64,000 bases of DNA. It comes from Bacteroidales bacterium (GTDB lineage: Bacteria; Bacteroidota; Bacteroidia; Bacteroidales; F082). Shown here one piece after another: positions 25,754-34,222 of the stretch. Made by a program: the position numbers and the translations under genes. Numbering within the stretch: the stretch's first letter is position 1; the number at the start of each line of letters is the position of its first letter. The notes under the pieces were generated by a model. The model made no database searches. It was not told the DNA's origin and saw nothing but the letters and a program-made list of their open reading frames with translations. The stretch spans positions 28,401 through 92,400 of the forward strand of contig JAKSMV010000010.1 of the NCBI GenBank assembly GCA_024400425.1, in the 5' to 3' direction.

Positions 25754-26782
25754 TCATTCCTTCATCAGTCTCTTCAGCAAGTTGCTGAAATCAGCAATGT
25801 CTTGTTCAGTGGTATCGAATGCACACATCCAACGCACCACGTCGGCATCCTCGTCCCAATCATAGAAGAAATAGTGATTTTGCAACTCTTTCCACACCTT
25901 TCGTGGCAGTTGGGCGAACACGCCGTTGGCTTGCACTGGATAGACGACCTTCACGCCAGGGATGTCTTTCACCGAATTGTAGAGCAACTGCGCCATACGG
26001 TTGGAATGCTCTGCATTGCGTCGCCACAAGTCGTTGGCGAAATAGGCATCGAATTGCGCTGCGATGAAGCGCATCTTCGAGCAAAGCTGCATAGCCTGCT
26101 TACGACGATACTTGAAGCCTTCAGCCAAAACGGGATTCAGCAACACGACGGCCTCCCCCATCATCAGTCCGTTCTTCGTGCCGCCAAACGAAACCGCATC
26201 CACGCCAAGGTCAGTGGTCATCTCCTTAAAGGTGCAATTCAACGCCACGGCAGCATTGCCAAGGCGGGCACCATCGATGTGGAGATACATCTTATATTCG
26301 TGCGCCAGATCCACCAAAGCCTTGATTTCGTCGAGCGTGTAGAGTGTGCCGAGTTCTGTAGGTTGCGTGATGCTGATGGCCTTGGGTTGTGAATGATGCT
26401 CGAAACCGAAGCAATGGAGCTGTGTCTCCACCAATTCGGGCGTCAACTTGCCATCAGGCGTGGGTACGGTGAGCAAACGGCAACCCACAATACGCGACGG
26501 AGCGCCGCATTCATCCACGTTGATATGAGCCGTCTCGGCACACACAACTGCCTCGTGACTGCGCACCATGGCATCGATACACAAAGTGTTACATCCCGTG
26601 CCATTGAAGGCGAAATACACATTAGCTTGTTCGCCAAAATGCTGGCGGAAAAGTTTTTCCGTTGCAGCACAATACTCGTCGTCGCCGTATGCCAAAGCAT
26701 GTTGCTCGTTGACACGCGCGATGGATTCCAAAACTTCAGGGCAAATGCCCGAATGATTATCGCTTCCGAAACCTCTTTTCAT
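25754..26782 (-). CDS. Low-specificity L-threonine aldolase / beta-eliminating lyase family
   Basis: 342 residues from the ATG at 26782 (MKRGFGSDNHSG), chosen because the upstream extension runs through the promoter. PLP fold type I, with the Schiff-base lysine in SFGGTKNGLM and the cofactor Asp/Arg in HIDGARLGNA. Cleaves L-threonine or L-allo-threonine to glycine and acetaldehyde. Full length for the family. Confidence 0.88.
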   Translation of the reverse strand: MKRGFGSDNHSGICPEVLESIARVNEQHALAYGDDEYCAATEKLFRQHFGEQANVYFAFNGTGCNTLCIDAMVRSHEAVVCAETAHINVDECGAPSRIVGCRLLTVPTPDGKLTPELVETQLHCFGFEHHSQPKAISITQPTELGTLYTLDEIKALVDLAHEYKMYLHIDGARLGNAAVALNCTFKEMTTDLGVDAVSFGGTKNGLMMGEAVVLLNPVLAEGFKYRRKQAMQLCSKMRFIAAQFDAYFANDLWRRNAEHSNRMAQLLYNSVKDIPGVKVVYPVQANGVFAQLPRKVWKELQNHYFFYDWDEDADVVRWMCAFDTTEQDIADFSNLLKRLMKE

Positions 26783-26800
26783 GATGATAGAATTTGTGTG

Positions 26801-26808
26801 CAAAAATA
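26801..26808 (-). promoter_or_regulatory. -7 element of the threonine aldolase gene
   Basis: GATATTTTTG on the minus strand contains TATTTTTG, 19 bases upstream of ATG 26782. Confidence 0.55.
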
Positions 26809-26842
26809 TCGTTTTTTGCAACACGCGAAGACGAAAAACGCA

Positions 26843-27781
26843 TCAAAGCATCTTTGAGCGTTTGATGAGGTAGCTGGTCAGGATTTGGTTGTAGTCCTTA
26901 TTAATATCAGCTTCCACATAGTCGATTTGATATTGGTAGCAATGCTTCAGCACGGCTTCCTTGCGTTCCGCCATCAGTTGCCGGTAGCGCTGCTGCACCT
27001 CTACGGGATTGAGTTTCAGCATGTCGCCCGTCTCCAAATCGACAAAACGGTACGGGCGGTTTTCGAAGTCGAGGTTTTGCTCCAAGTCGCCATCATAGAC
27101 GTGGAACAAGATGACTTCGTGTTTGTTGAACTTCAGGTGTTCGAGAGCCTCAAACAGTTGGTTGTAGTCGTCGAGGCTATCCAGAAGGTCAGTGAAGATG
27201 ACCACCAACGAGCGTCGATGCGTCATCTCGGCAATCTGATGCAGGCATTGCGTCGTTGAGGTTGTCTTCTTTTGCGTCTTGTCATAGTTGGCAATCAAAC
27301 TCTCTAACTGACTATAAACAAGTTTGTTATGTGCAGCAGACGACTTAGCTGCTTCATGAAAGGCAATGGTCTCGTCGAACAAATCCAAGCCCACAGCATC
27401 ACGTTGGCGGCGCATCAACTCCATCAGCGAGGCGGCAGCATAGACCGAGAAGAACAGCTTGTTGGGATGCTCGAAATCAATCTTTTGACGCACAGGGAAA
27501 CACATGCTCGAACTTTGGTCGATGACAAGTTGACAGCGTAAGTTGGTCTCCTCTTCGTAGCGCTTCACGAAAAGTTTCTCGGTTCGGCCATACAATTTCC
27601 AGTCGATATGACGGATTGGTTCGCCCGTGTTGTAAAGGCGGTGTTCGGCAAACTCAACGGAGAATCCATGGAACGGACTTTTGTGAAGGCCCGTGATGAA
27701 GCCTTCGACAATCTGCCGCGCCAAAAACTCCAAACTGCCGAACTGGGTCAAGCGGTTCCTATCGATGGAAAAGCCCGTCAT
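26843..27781 (-). CDS. DUF58 domain protein (MoxR-associated VWA-like)
   Basis: 312 residues. The DUF58 signature HRLYNTGEPIRHIDWKLYGR (family pattern R-Y-x-x-G-D-x-x-R-x-I-D-W) is followed by a von Willebrand A-like domain with a MIDAS-type DQSSSM motif. Usually encoded beside a MoxR AAA ATPase and involved in metal-enzyme or envelope assembly; no MoxR gene lies next to it in this window. Upstream lies the foldback repeat. Confidence 0.85.
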   Translation of the reverse strand: MTGFSIDRNRLTQFGSLEFLARQIVEGFITGLHKSPFHGFSVEFAEHRLYNTGEPIRHIDWKLYGRTEKLFVKRYEEETNLRCQLVIDQSSSMCFPVRQKIDFEHPNKLFFSVYAAASLMELMRRQRDAVGLDLFDETIAFHEAAKSSAAHNKLVYSQLESLIANYDKTQKKTTSTTQCLHQIAEMTHRRSLVVIFTDLLDSLDDYNQLFEALEHLKFNKHEVILFHVYDGDLEQNLDFENRPYRFVDLETGDMLKLNPVEVQQRYRQLMAERKEAVLKHCYQYQIDYVEADINKDYNQILTSYLIKRSKML

Positions 27782-27799
27782 GATATAAAATTCTATTTA

Positions 27800-27954
27800 T
27801 CAAGAATTAGAGAATTAGAGAAAGAGACAACCTGTTACTGAAGTTTTGTGCGCAGCGCGCCTTTGAATTCGAGAATCAATTCTCCAATTCTCGCGCAAAG
27901 CGCAAACTTCAAGTAAGTCAGCGTCAAAGCAATTCTCTCATTCTCTAATTCTTG
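27800..27954. repeat. 155-bp imperfect foldback (long inverted repeat)
   Basis: Outer arms 27800-27823 (TCAAGAATTAGAGAATTAGA...) and 27931-27954 match in reverse complement at about 22 of 24 positions. Further inward, TTACTGAAGTTT pairs with AAACTTCAAGTAA (one bulge), and CGAGAAT with ATTCTCG near the centre. It fills the gap between the DUF58 gene and trxA. No ORF and no transposase. Confidence 0.75.
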
Positions 27955-28002
27955 ACATAAAAATTAGAGGAATATCACAAATAATCCTTAATCAGGATAT
28001 TC

Positions 28003-28320
28003 TCAGAACAGCTTCTCGAGTTTTTCGACGAAGACCTTCTTAGGAGCAGCGCCGACATTCTTATCGACCACTTGGCCACCTTTGAAGAACAGCACCGAAG
28101 GGATGTTCATGATGCCGAACTTGGCTGCGGTGTCGCTGCATTCTTCCACGTCGCATTTCACGGCAATCATCTTGCCTTCGTATTCTTCCGAGATTTCCTC
28201 GACGATAGGTTCAACCTTCTTGCAAGGGCCACACCATGTAGCGCCAAAGTCAACCATTACTGGAAGTTCCGATTTCAGGACGACTTCTTCGAATTGGTCG
28301 TCAGTCATTTGAATAACCAT
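28003..28320 (-). CDS. trxA: Thioredoxin
   Basis: 105 residues, with the canonical active site VDFGATWCGPCKKVEP and cis-Pro motif NIPSVLFF. Cytoplasmic disulfide reductase. Standard length without signal peptide. It has its own promoter in the gap after dnaE. Confidence 0.95.
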   Translation of the reverse strand: MVIQMTDDQFEEVVLKSELPVMVDFGATWCGPCKKVEPIVEEISEEYEGKMIAVKCDVEECSDTAAKFGIMNIPSVLFFKGGQVVDKNVGAAPKKVFVEKLEKLF

Positions 28321-28397
28321 AATATTCTATTTTTGATTGTTAATGTTGATTTACTTATCAGGATGCACATTGCATCATTTCTTTTTGAATCAGTCCG

Positions 28398-28405
28398 CAA
28401 AAGTA
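28398..28405 (-). promoter_or_regulatory. -7 element of trxA
   Basis: TACTTTTG on the minus strand, 77 bases upstream of the trxA ATG and 12 bases beyond the dnaE stop. Confidence 0.5.
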
Positions 28406-28416
28406 ATAAAAATGTT

Positions 28417-31400
28417 TTACCTCAAATCAAATTCCACAAAATCCATTTTCTCGAAATGTTTCAGCACTTCGTTGGCGTTGACGGTGCCCTTGCGAGGCGA
28501 CATGTTGCATGACAACTGGTTTTTCTTGTCAATCAGATGAATCCTGTAGTGTTGCTTGCCCGGGTTTTCCTTGATGACCTTGATGAAATCCTTCATTTTA
28601 TCTTCATCCATTTCATCAACATCAAGGGTGAGGTAAACCGTCTTTGAAGTCGTTTCAAGCAAGGCATCAAGCATACGCACCTCGGTGAAATATGGCTCAA
28701 GTGTTGTAGGAGCTGCGGTCGGGTCTTGTCCGGCTTTTGGATAAGGCTTCCTGAGCGTTCCCGAAAGCAAGACATACTCGTTGAGTACCAACAACTTCTG
28801 GCAATTCCGATAGTTCTCCTTGAACAAGCTGAACGAGTAGGAACCCGTCTGGTCTTCAATGGTAAAGCGTCCGTAAGGGTTACCGTTTTTGGCCATATAT
28901 TCCTCTGCCTTCGTGATTTGTCCTCCCAAACGAATCGGCATGCCATCGTTCTTCACGGGATCTTGCATGGCATTGAGAAGGCCGTCAATCTTCATGTTGG
29001 CGAAATATTTCAGCGGCAGGTGATACACTTCCATCGGGTGGCTTGAGATGTAGAATCCCAAAGCATCGAGCTCCATCTGCAATTCCTTCATCTTGCTCCA
29101 CGGCTCGCAATCGGGCAGCGGGATGCTAAAGGCATCACCTTCCCCATTTTCGTCACCGAAGCCGAACAAGTCGAACTGCACCGAGTTTTTCTTTTCCTTG
29201 TAGGAGGCCACCATTCGCAAGGCGCGTTCAGAGAAAGGCACCGAGTCGTTTTCCTTGACTTGGAACAGCATGGCGCGATGGAAGCCCGGGAACGAATCGA
29301 AGCAGCCCGCCTGGTCCATGCTTTCCAAAGCGCGACGGTTGAGGCCTTTATCCGAAACGCGGACGAGGAAGTCGGTGAAATCCTTGAACTTGCCATTCTT
29401 TTCGCGTTCTTCCACGATGCCAGCCACAGCCGCTTCACCCACATTCTTGATGCCGCCCATGCCATAGCGGATTTCGCCCTTGTCGTTGACGGAGAACTTG
29501 TATTCCGACTCGTTGACATCAGGTCCCAACACGGCGATTTTCATGCGCTTGCATTCCTCGGTCATGAAATTCACTTTCTTGATGTCGCCCAATTCGTTGT
29601 TCAGCACTGCCGCCATGAACTCGGCAGGATAGTGTGCCTTAAGGTAGGCCGTCTGATACGAAACCCACGAATAGCAAGCTGCGTGCGACTTGTTGAAGGC
29701 GTAGGATGCGAACTTCTTCCACTCTTCCCAAATCTTGTTCAAACGCTTCTCGACCTCGGCCTCTGGCAAATTCTCCGTCTTGGTAAGCTTGGCCACACCT
29801 TGTTTCATGAACTTGCCGTAAAGCTCTTCCATCTTAGCCAACTGCTTCTTACCCATAGCCTTACGCAAGGTATCCGACTCGCCTCTCGTGAAATCGGCCA
29901 ACTCGCGCGACAGCAGCATCACCTGCTCTTGATAGACGCAGATGCCATAGGTGTCGCCCAAGTATTTCTCCATACACTGGAAGTCGTAGGTAATCTCTTT
30001 ACGGCCTTGCTTTCGCTCAATGAACTCAGGGATGTTGTCCATAGGTCCCGGACGATAGAGCGCATTCATTGCAATGATATCGCCAATGACGGTAGGCTTC
30101 AGATTAATAAGGTGTTTCTGCATACCCGGCGATTCGAACTGGAACGTGCCGATGGTCTGACCCGATGCATAAAGAGCGTAGGTCTCGGCATCGTCAATCG
30201 GGATGTGGTCAATATCGACATCGATGCCGCGGGTATGCTTGATGTTGTGCAAGGCATCCTTGATGAGCGTCAAGGTCTTCAAGCCGAGGAAGTCCATCTT
30301 GATCAAGCCCACCGATTCAATGACGTGGCCATCATATTGCGTCACCACCACGTCCTTGCCACTCACCTTATCCTTGATGGCAGCCACAGGAGCCACATCG
30401 GTCAAATCCTGGGCACCAATGATGACGCCGCAAGCATGAACGCCAATCTGGCGGTTGGTGTCTTCCAACTCCGAGGCATAGGTCAACATGCTACTGATGT
30501 TCTCGTCGTCGCCTTCCACCATGCCCTTCAACTCTGGCACATACTTATAGCAGTTTTTCAGATTCACTTTAGGCATCTTCTTCGGCAAGGTACCTTCAAC
30601 CGCTTTCACAGCCTCTTCATCGAACTCTTTCTCAGGGATATAGCCTTTGATTTTAGCCACATCCGACAGCGGAACCTTCTGCACACGGCCCACATCGGCC
30701 ACAGCGCTCTTGGCCGCCATGGTGCCGTATGTGATGATATGCGCCACCTTCTCCTTTCCGTATTTTTCGGTGACCCAATCCAGCACACGTTCGCGACCAT
30801 CGTCATCGAAGTCAACGTCAATATCGGGCAACGAGATACGGTCGGGGTTAAGGAAACGCTCAAACAGCAAGTCGTATTTTAACGGGTCTAAATCGGTAAT
30901 TTTCAAGCAATAAGCCACAACGGAACCAGCCGCCGAGCCACGGCCTGGACCTACCGAAACGCCCAATTCCTCACGAGCGCCACGGATATAGTCTTGAACG
31001 ATAAGGAAGTAGCCAGGGAAACCCATGGTCTTCATCACATGAAGTTCAAAGATGATACGTTCTTTCTGTTCTTCCGTCAGTTCCTCGCCATAACGCATTC
31101 TTGCACCTTTCCAAGTGAGTTCGGCAAGGTAATCGGCCTCCAGCTTGATACGATACAGGCGGTCGTAGCCACCCAGTTTCTTCACCTTCTTCTCGGCCTC
31201 TTCCTGACTCAGCACCACTTCGCCATGTTCATTGCGTGTAAACTCATCAAACAATTCCTGTTCGGTGAATTTCTGACGGTATTCTTCTTCAGTCCCAAAC
31301 TCTTCAGGGATTGGGAACATTGGCATAATCGGGTCGGAATCAATGCTGTAAGTCTCAACCTTATCGACGATTTCCTGCGTATTTTCGAGTGCGAAAGGTA

Positions 31401-33036
31401 CATCGGCGAAAATCTTTCCCATCTCAGCCGGGGTCTTCAGCCATTCCTGTTTGGTATAGTGCATTCGCGTTGCATCGTCCAAGTCCTTGCCCGTCGAGAG
31501 GCAAATCAGTCGGTCGTGAGCTTCGGCATGTTCTTCTTCCACGAAGTGCACGTCGTTGGTAGCCACCACCTTGATATCATATTTCTTGGCCAAGTCGAGA
31601 AGCACCTTATTGACTTCCTTCTGACGTTCATAAACTTCGGTATCACCACCAGGCTTATCCGTTTTATGTCGTTGTATTTCAAGATAATAATCTTCACCAA
31701 AAAGTTCCTTGAACCACCTGATGCTTTCTTCGGCACCAGCCATGTCGCCATTCATGATTTTCTGAGGAACTTCACCGCCCAAACAGGCTGAGCAGCAAAT
31801 CAGGCCTTCATGATATTGTTGCAAAAGGCTGTGGTCGATACGCGGATTGTAGTAGAAACCATCCGTATAGGCGATGGAACTCAGTTTGCAAAGGCTGTGA
31901 TAACCAGTCTTGTTCTTGGCTAATAATATTAGGTGCCATCCCCTATCCTGACGGCCATCGCGCTTGTCGATGCTGACGGGAGCGCAATAGGTCTCGATGC
32001 CGAAAATCGGCTTGAAGAACTGGCCCTTAAGCTTGTCGATTTCTGCTTGGGCGTTTGCCTTTTCCTCATCGGTAGCGTCTTCTTTCTTCAAGATGGCTTC
32101 CTGCTCCTTGATGGCATCCTTCACGCCTCCGTTTTCCTTGTTCACCGTATCAGCCAAATCCTTGATGCCGAACATGTTGCCATGGTCGGTAAGCGCAATG
32201 CTGAACATACCGTTCTTCTTGCATTTCTTCACCAAATCGGGCACCTTCGACATGCCATCCAAGATGGAATAATGCGAGTGGACATGCAGGTGAGTAAAAT
32301 GTTGTGGCACATAGTCATCATTGACGATGACCTCTTCTTTAGGTTGTTCCTCTTCTTCGAAATTGGCTTCCACAACGATGCCCGCAGGCTGCATCACATC
32401 GGGATTGGCAGCTTGGAAATCAGCGAAGAACTGGGCATCGACATGCAAGTCGGTTTCGTCGAGCACTTTGCGGCGCAACAGTTCGAGAAATACACGAGCC
32501 GTAGCTTCAACATCGGCGCATGCATTATGGGCCGAATCGAAGTCCTCACCAAACAAGAGATGATGTATCTCGTTCAGCTTCGGGAACTTGAAATGGCCGT
32601 TCTTTCCTCCAGGCAACATGCAGAAGTTGGCGGTCTTCTCCGTGCAAGTGTCCACAATCTGCCAACGGCGCAAAGGATTTTCGCGTCCCATGCGCAAGAA
32701 CTCGCAACCCAACACATTGAGGTCGAACTGTATGTTATGTCCGACGAGATACTGAGCCTTGGCAGCCGATGCCATGAAGATATCCAGCACTTCGCCGAGC
32801 GGCTTGCCATGCTTGCGGGCATAGTCGGTCGAGATATGGTGCACCATCATGGCGTCGATGGGGATCTCGTAACCCTCAGGGATGACGATATGGTTGTGAG
32901 CCTCAACGAGATGACCTTTGTCGTCGTGGATTTGCCATGCCAACTGCACCATCCTTGGCCAGTTATCGAAGTCGCTCAACGGAGCATTATTAATCTTGGG
33001 CAGACCAGTGGTCTCGGTATCGAATACTAGGAACAT
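28417..33036 (-). CDS. dnaE: DNA polymerase III alpha subunit with N-terminal proofreading exonuclease domain
   Basis: 1539 residues. Residues 1 to about 185 form a DEDDh 3'-5' exonuclease (FLVFDTETTGLPKI for DxE, NIQFDLNVLG for D, HNACADVEAT for H-D). A linker leads at about 246 to the PHP domain (HLHVHSHYSILDGM). The C-family polymerase follows, with the catalytic PDIDVDFDDDGRERVLDW at about 735-750, then the helix-hairpin-helix and OB-fold regions. Ordinary DnaE proteins are about 1150-1270 residues, so the exonuclease is an N-terminal fusion providing proofreading in cis; related fusions are known in Bacteroidetes. Replicative polymerase. A long plus-strand ORF inside is a shadow. Confidence 0.95.
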   Translation of the reverse strand: MFLVFDTETTGLPKINNAPLSDFDNWPRMVQLAWQIHDDKGHLVEAHNHIVIPEGYEIPIDAMMVHHISTDYARKHGKPLGEVLDIFMASAAKAQYLVGHNIQFDLNVLGCEFLRMGRENPLRRWQIVDTCTEKTANFCMLPGGKNGHFKFPKLNEIHHLLFGEDFDSAHNACADVEATARVFLELLRRKVLDETDLHVDAQFFADFQAANPDVMQPAGIVVEANFEEEEQPKEEVIVNDDYVPQHFTHLHVHSHYSILDGMSKVPDLVKKCKKNGMFSIALTDHGNMFGIKDLADTVNKENGGVKDAIKEQEAILKKEDATDEEKANAQAEIDKLKGQFFKPIFGIETYCAPVSIDKRDGRQDRGWHLILLAKNKTGYHSLCKLSSIAYTDGFYYNPRIDHSLLQQYHEGLICCSACLGGEVPQKIMNGDMAGAEESIRWFKELFGEDYYLEIQRHKTDKPGGDTEVYERQKEVNKVLLDLAKKYDIKVVATNDVHFVEEEHAEAHDRLICLSTGKDLDDATRMHYTKQEWLKTPAEMGKIFADVPFALENTQEIVDKVETYSIDSDPIMPMFPIPEEFGTEEEYRQKFTEQELFDEFTRNEHGEVVLSQEEAEKKVKKLGGYDRLYRIKLEADYLAELTWKGARMRYGEELTEEQKERIIFELHVMKTMGFPGYFLIVQDYIRGAREELGVSVGPGRGSAAGSVVAYCLKITDLDPLKYDLLFERFLNPDRISLPDIDVDFDDDGRERVLDWVTEKYGKEKVAHIITYGTMAAKSAVADVGRVQKVPLSDVAKIKGYIPEKEFDEEAVKAVEGTLPKKMPKVNLKNCYKYVPELKGMVEGDDENISSMLTYASELEDTNRQIGVHACGVIIGAQDLTDVAPVAAIKDKVSGKDVVVTQYDGHVIESVGLIKMDFLGLKTLTLIKDALHNIKHTRGIDVDIDHIPIDDAETYALYASGQTIGTFQFESPGMQKHLINLKPTVIGDIIAMNALYRPGPMDNIPEFIERKQGRKEITYDFQCMEKYLGDTYGICVYQEQVMLLSRELADFTRGESDTLRKAMGKKQLAKMEELYGKFMKQGVAKLTKTENLPEAEVEKRLNKIWEEWKKFASYAFNKSHAACYSWVSYQTAYLKAHYPAEFMAAVLNNELGDIKKVNFMTEECKRMKIAVLGPDVNESEYKFSVNDKGEIRYGMGGIKNVGEAAVAGIVEEREKNGKFKDFTDFLVRVSDKGLNRRALESMDQAGCFDSFPGFHRAMLFQVKENDSVPFSERALRMVASYKEKKNSVQFDLFGFGDENGEGDAFSIPLPDCEPWSKMKELQMELDALGFYISSHPMEVYHLPLKYFANMKIDGLLNAMQDPVKNDGMPIRLGGQITKAEEYMAKNGNPYGRFTIEDQTGSYSFSLFKENYRNCQKLLVLNEYVLLSGTLRKPYPKAGQDPTAAPTTLEPYFTEVRMLDALLETTSKTVYLTLDVDEMDEDKMKDFIKVIKENPGKQHYRIHLIDKKNQLSCNMSPRKGTVNANEVLKHFEKMDFVEFDLR

Positions 33037-33098
33037 ATAGGGTTTTCTATTAAAAGATTACTGATTATCAGCGCAAAGCGCCTCCATAAATTGAGCCT

Positions 33099-33106
33099 CA
33101 AAAATA
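33099..33106 (-). promoter_or_regulatory. -7 element of dnaE
   Basis: TATTTTTG on the minus strand about 63 bases upstream of the ATG at 33036. Confidence 0.5.
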
Positions 33107-33159
33107 AGCGTAATTTTGGAACGGCGCAAGTCCCACTTCAAAAAAAATCGGAGCGAGAA

Positions 33160-34044
33160 CTACTTTTCCGTCAAAATCATAAACAGAATGGAGAACAAAA
33201 TGAGAGCCACACCGATAGCCACATTGAGCGTGAAGGCTTCGTGAAACACCACCGTACCGATGAAGATGGCCGTCAGAGGCTCCAAGATGCCGAGGATGGA
33301 AGTTTTGGTGGCACCCACCGATTTAGTAGCCGCCGCCAAAGTAATGGTGGCGATTGTGGTAGGCAGCACTGCCAGACCTAGTATATTGAGCCAGCATGAA
33401 GTGTCGGGCACTGCGTTGAGTTTCAATCCGAAGCCCGAGAGGCAGAACAGCATCACCGAACCGATGAAGAAGCAATAGAAGGTCAACGTAAGATTCGGCA
33501 AAGCCTTGATTTGCTTGCTCTGGTTGACGATGACAATAAACAAGGTATAGCAGAGGCCCGAAGCCACCACCAGCGCGATGCCACGCCAATCGATGAAGCC
33601 ACCCTCACCTTTCAGCGAGAGGAGTACCGCCCCGGCCACGCCCGCGAAGATGGAAATCCAGGTTTGCCACGAAGGTTTTTGGCCGAGAAAGACCATAATC
33701 AGGGCCACCATGATGGGATAGACATAAAGAATGCTCGTAGCGATGCCAGATGGGATGTATTTGTAAGATTCAAACAAGGTCAGGCTACATGCCGTGAACA
33801 AAATGCCCACTATCGTCATCAGTCCAAACTGCTTCCATGTGATGCGGACTTGCTTCTTTGCCAACAGCATGAAAACTAACATCAGCACTGTTGCCACACC
33901 ATAACGATAGAACAGCAACGAGTTGACATCCAACCCCTTATTGATGACAGGCACGCCAAACAACGGATTCATGCCATAGGTGATACCCGAAATGATACCG
34001 GCCAAATAGCCCCAACTGAGTCTGCTTTTATTCTCCATTTTCAA
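33160..34044 (-). CDS. EamA/DMT family transporter
   Basis: 294 residues, ten predicted membrane helices in two EamA repeats. The first includes GIISGITYGMNPLFG and LPNLTLTFYCFFIGS marks the second. The conserved end of each repeat reads SILYVYPIMVALIMVFLGQKP and ILGILEPLTAIFIGTVVFHE. Exports or exchanges small metabolites; substrate unknown. Monocistronic. A second, distant EamA gene is at 56506. Confidence 0.88.
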   Translation of the reverse strand: MKMENKSRLSWGYLAGIISGITYGMNPLFGVPVINKGLDVNSLLFYRYGVATVLMLVFMLLAKKQVRITWKQFGLMTIVGILFTACSLTLFESYKYIPSGIATSILYVYPIMVALIMVFLGQKPSWQTWISIFAGVAGAVLLSLKGEGGFIDWRGIALVVASGLCYTLFIVIVNQSKQIKALPNLTLTFYCFFIGSVMLFCLSGFGLKLNAVPDTSCWLNILGLAVLPTTIATITLAAATKSVGATKTSILGILEPLTAIFIGTVVFHEAFTLNVAIGVALILFSILFMILTEK

Positions 34045-34063
34045 AATACCTCAAAAAAGATTG

Positions 34064-34071
34064 CAAAAATA
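34064..34071 (-). promoter_or_regulatory. -7 element of the EamA gene
   Basis: TATTTTTG on the minus strand, 20 bases upstream of the ATG at 34044. Confidence 0.6.
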
Positions 34072-34222
34072 CCGATTTTTTCTCTCCCCCACAGTTGAAA
34101 TTTTGGCTGCCACGGACTATTCTTTAATAGGATTATGGAAAAAGAATCACCTGTGCCCACCTTTGGCACACCTTTATTGTCACTTTGCAGCATCGGAACA
34201 AACAAAAAAAACACCATACACT

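Noticed and set aside
29260..30882. 540-codon plus-strand ORF inside dnaE
   Set aside because: Antisense to the polymerase domain; no recognisable domain. Long shadows are common opposite GC-rich genes of this codon bias.
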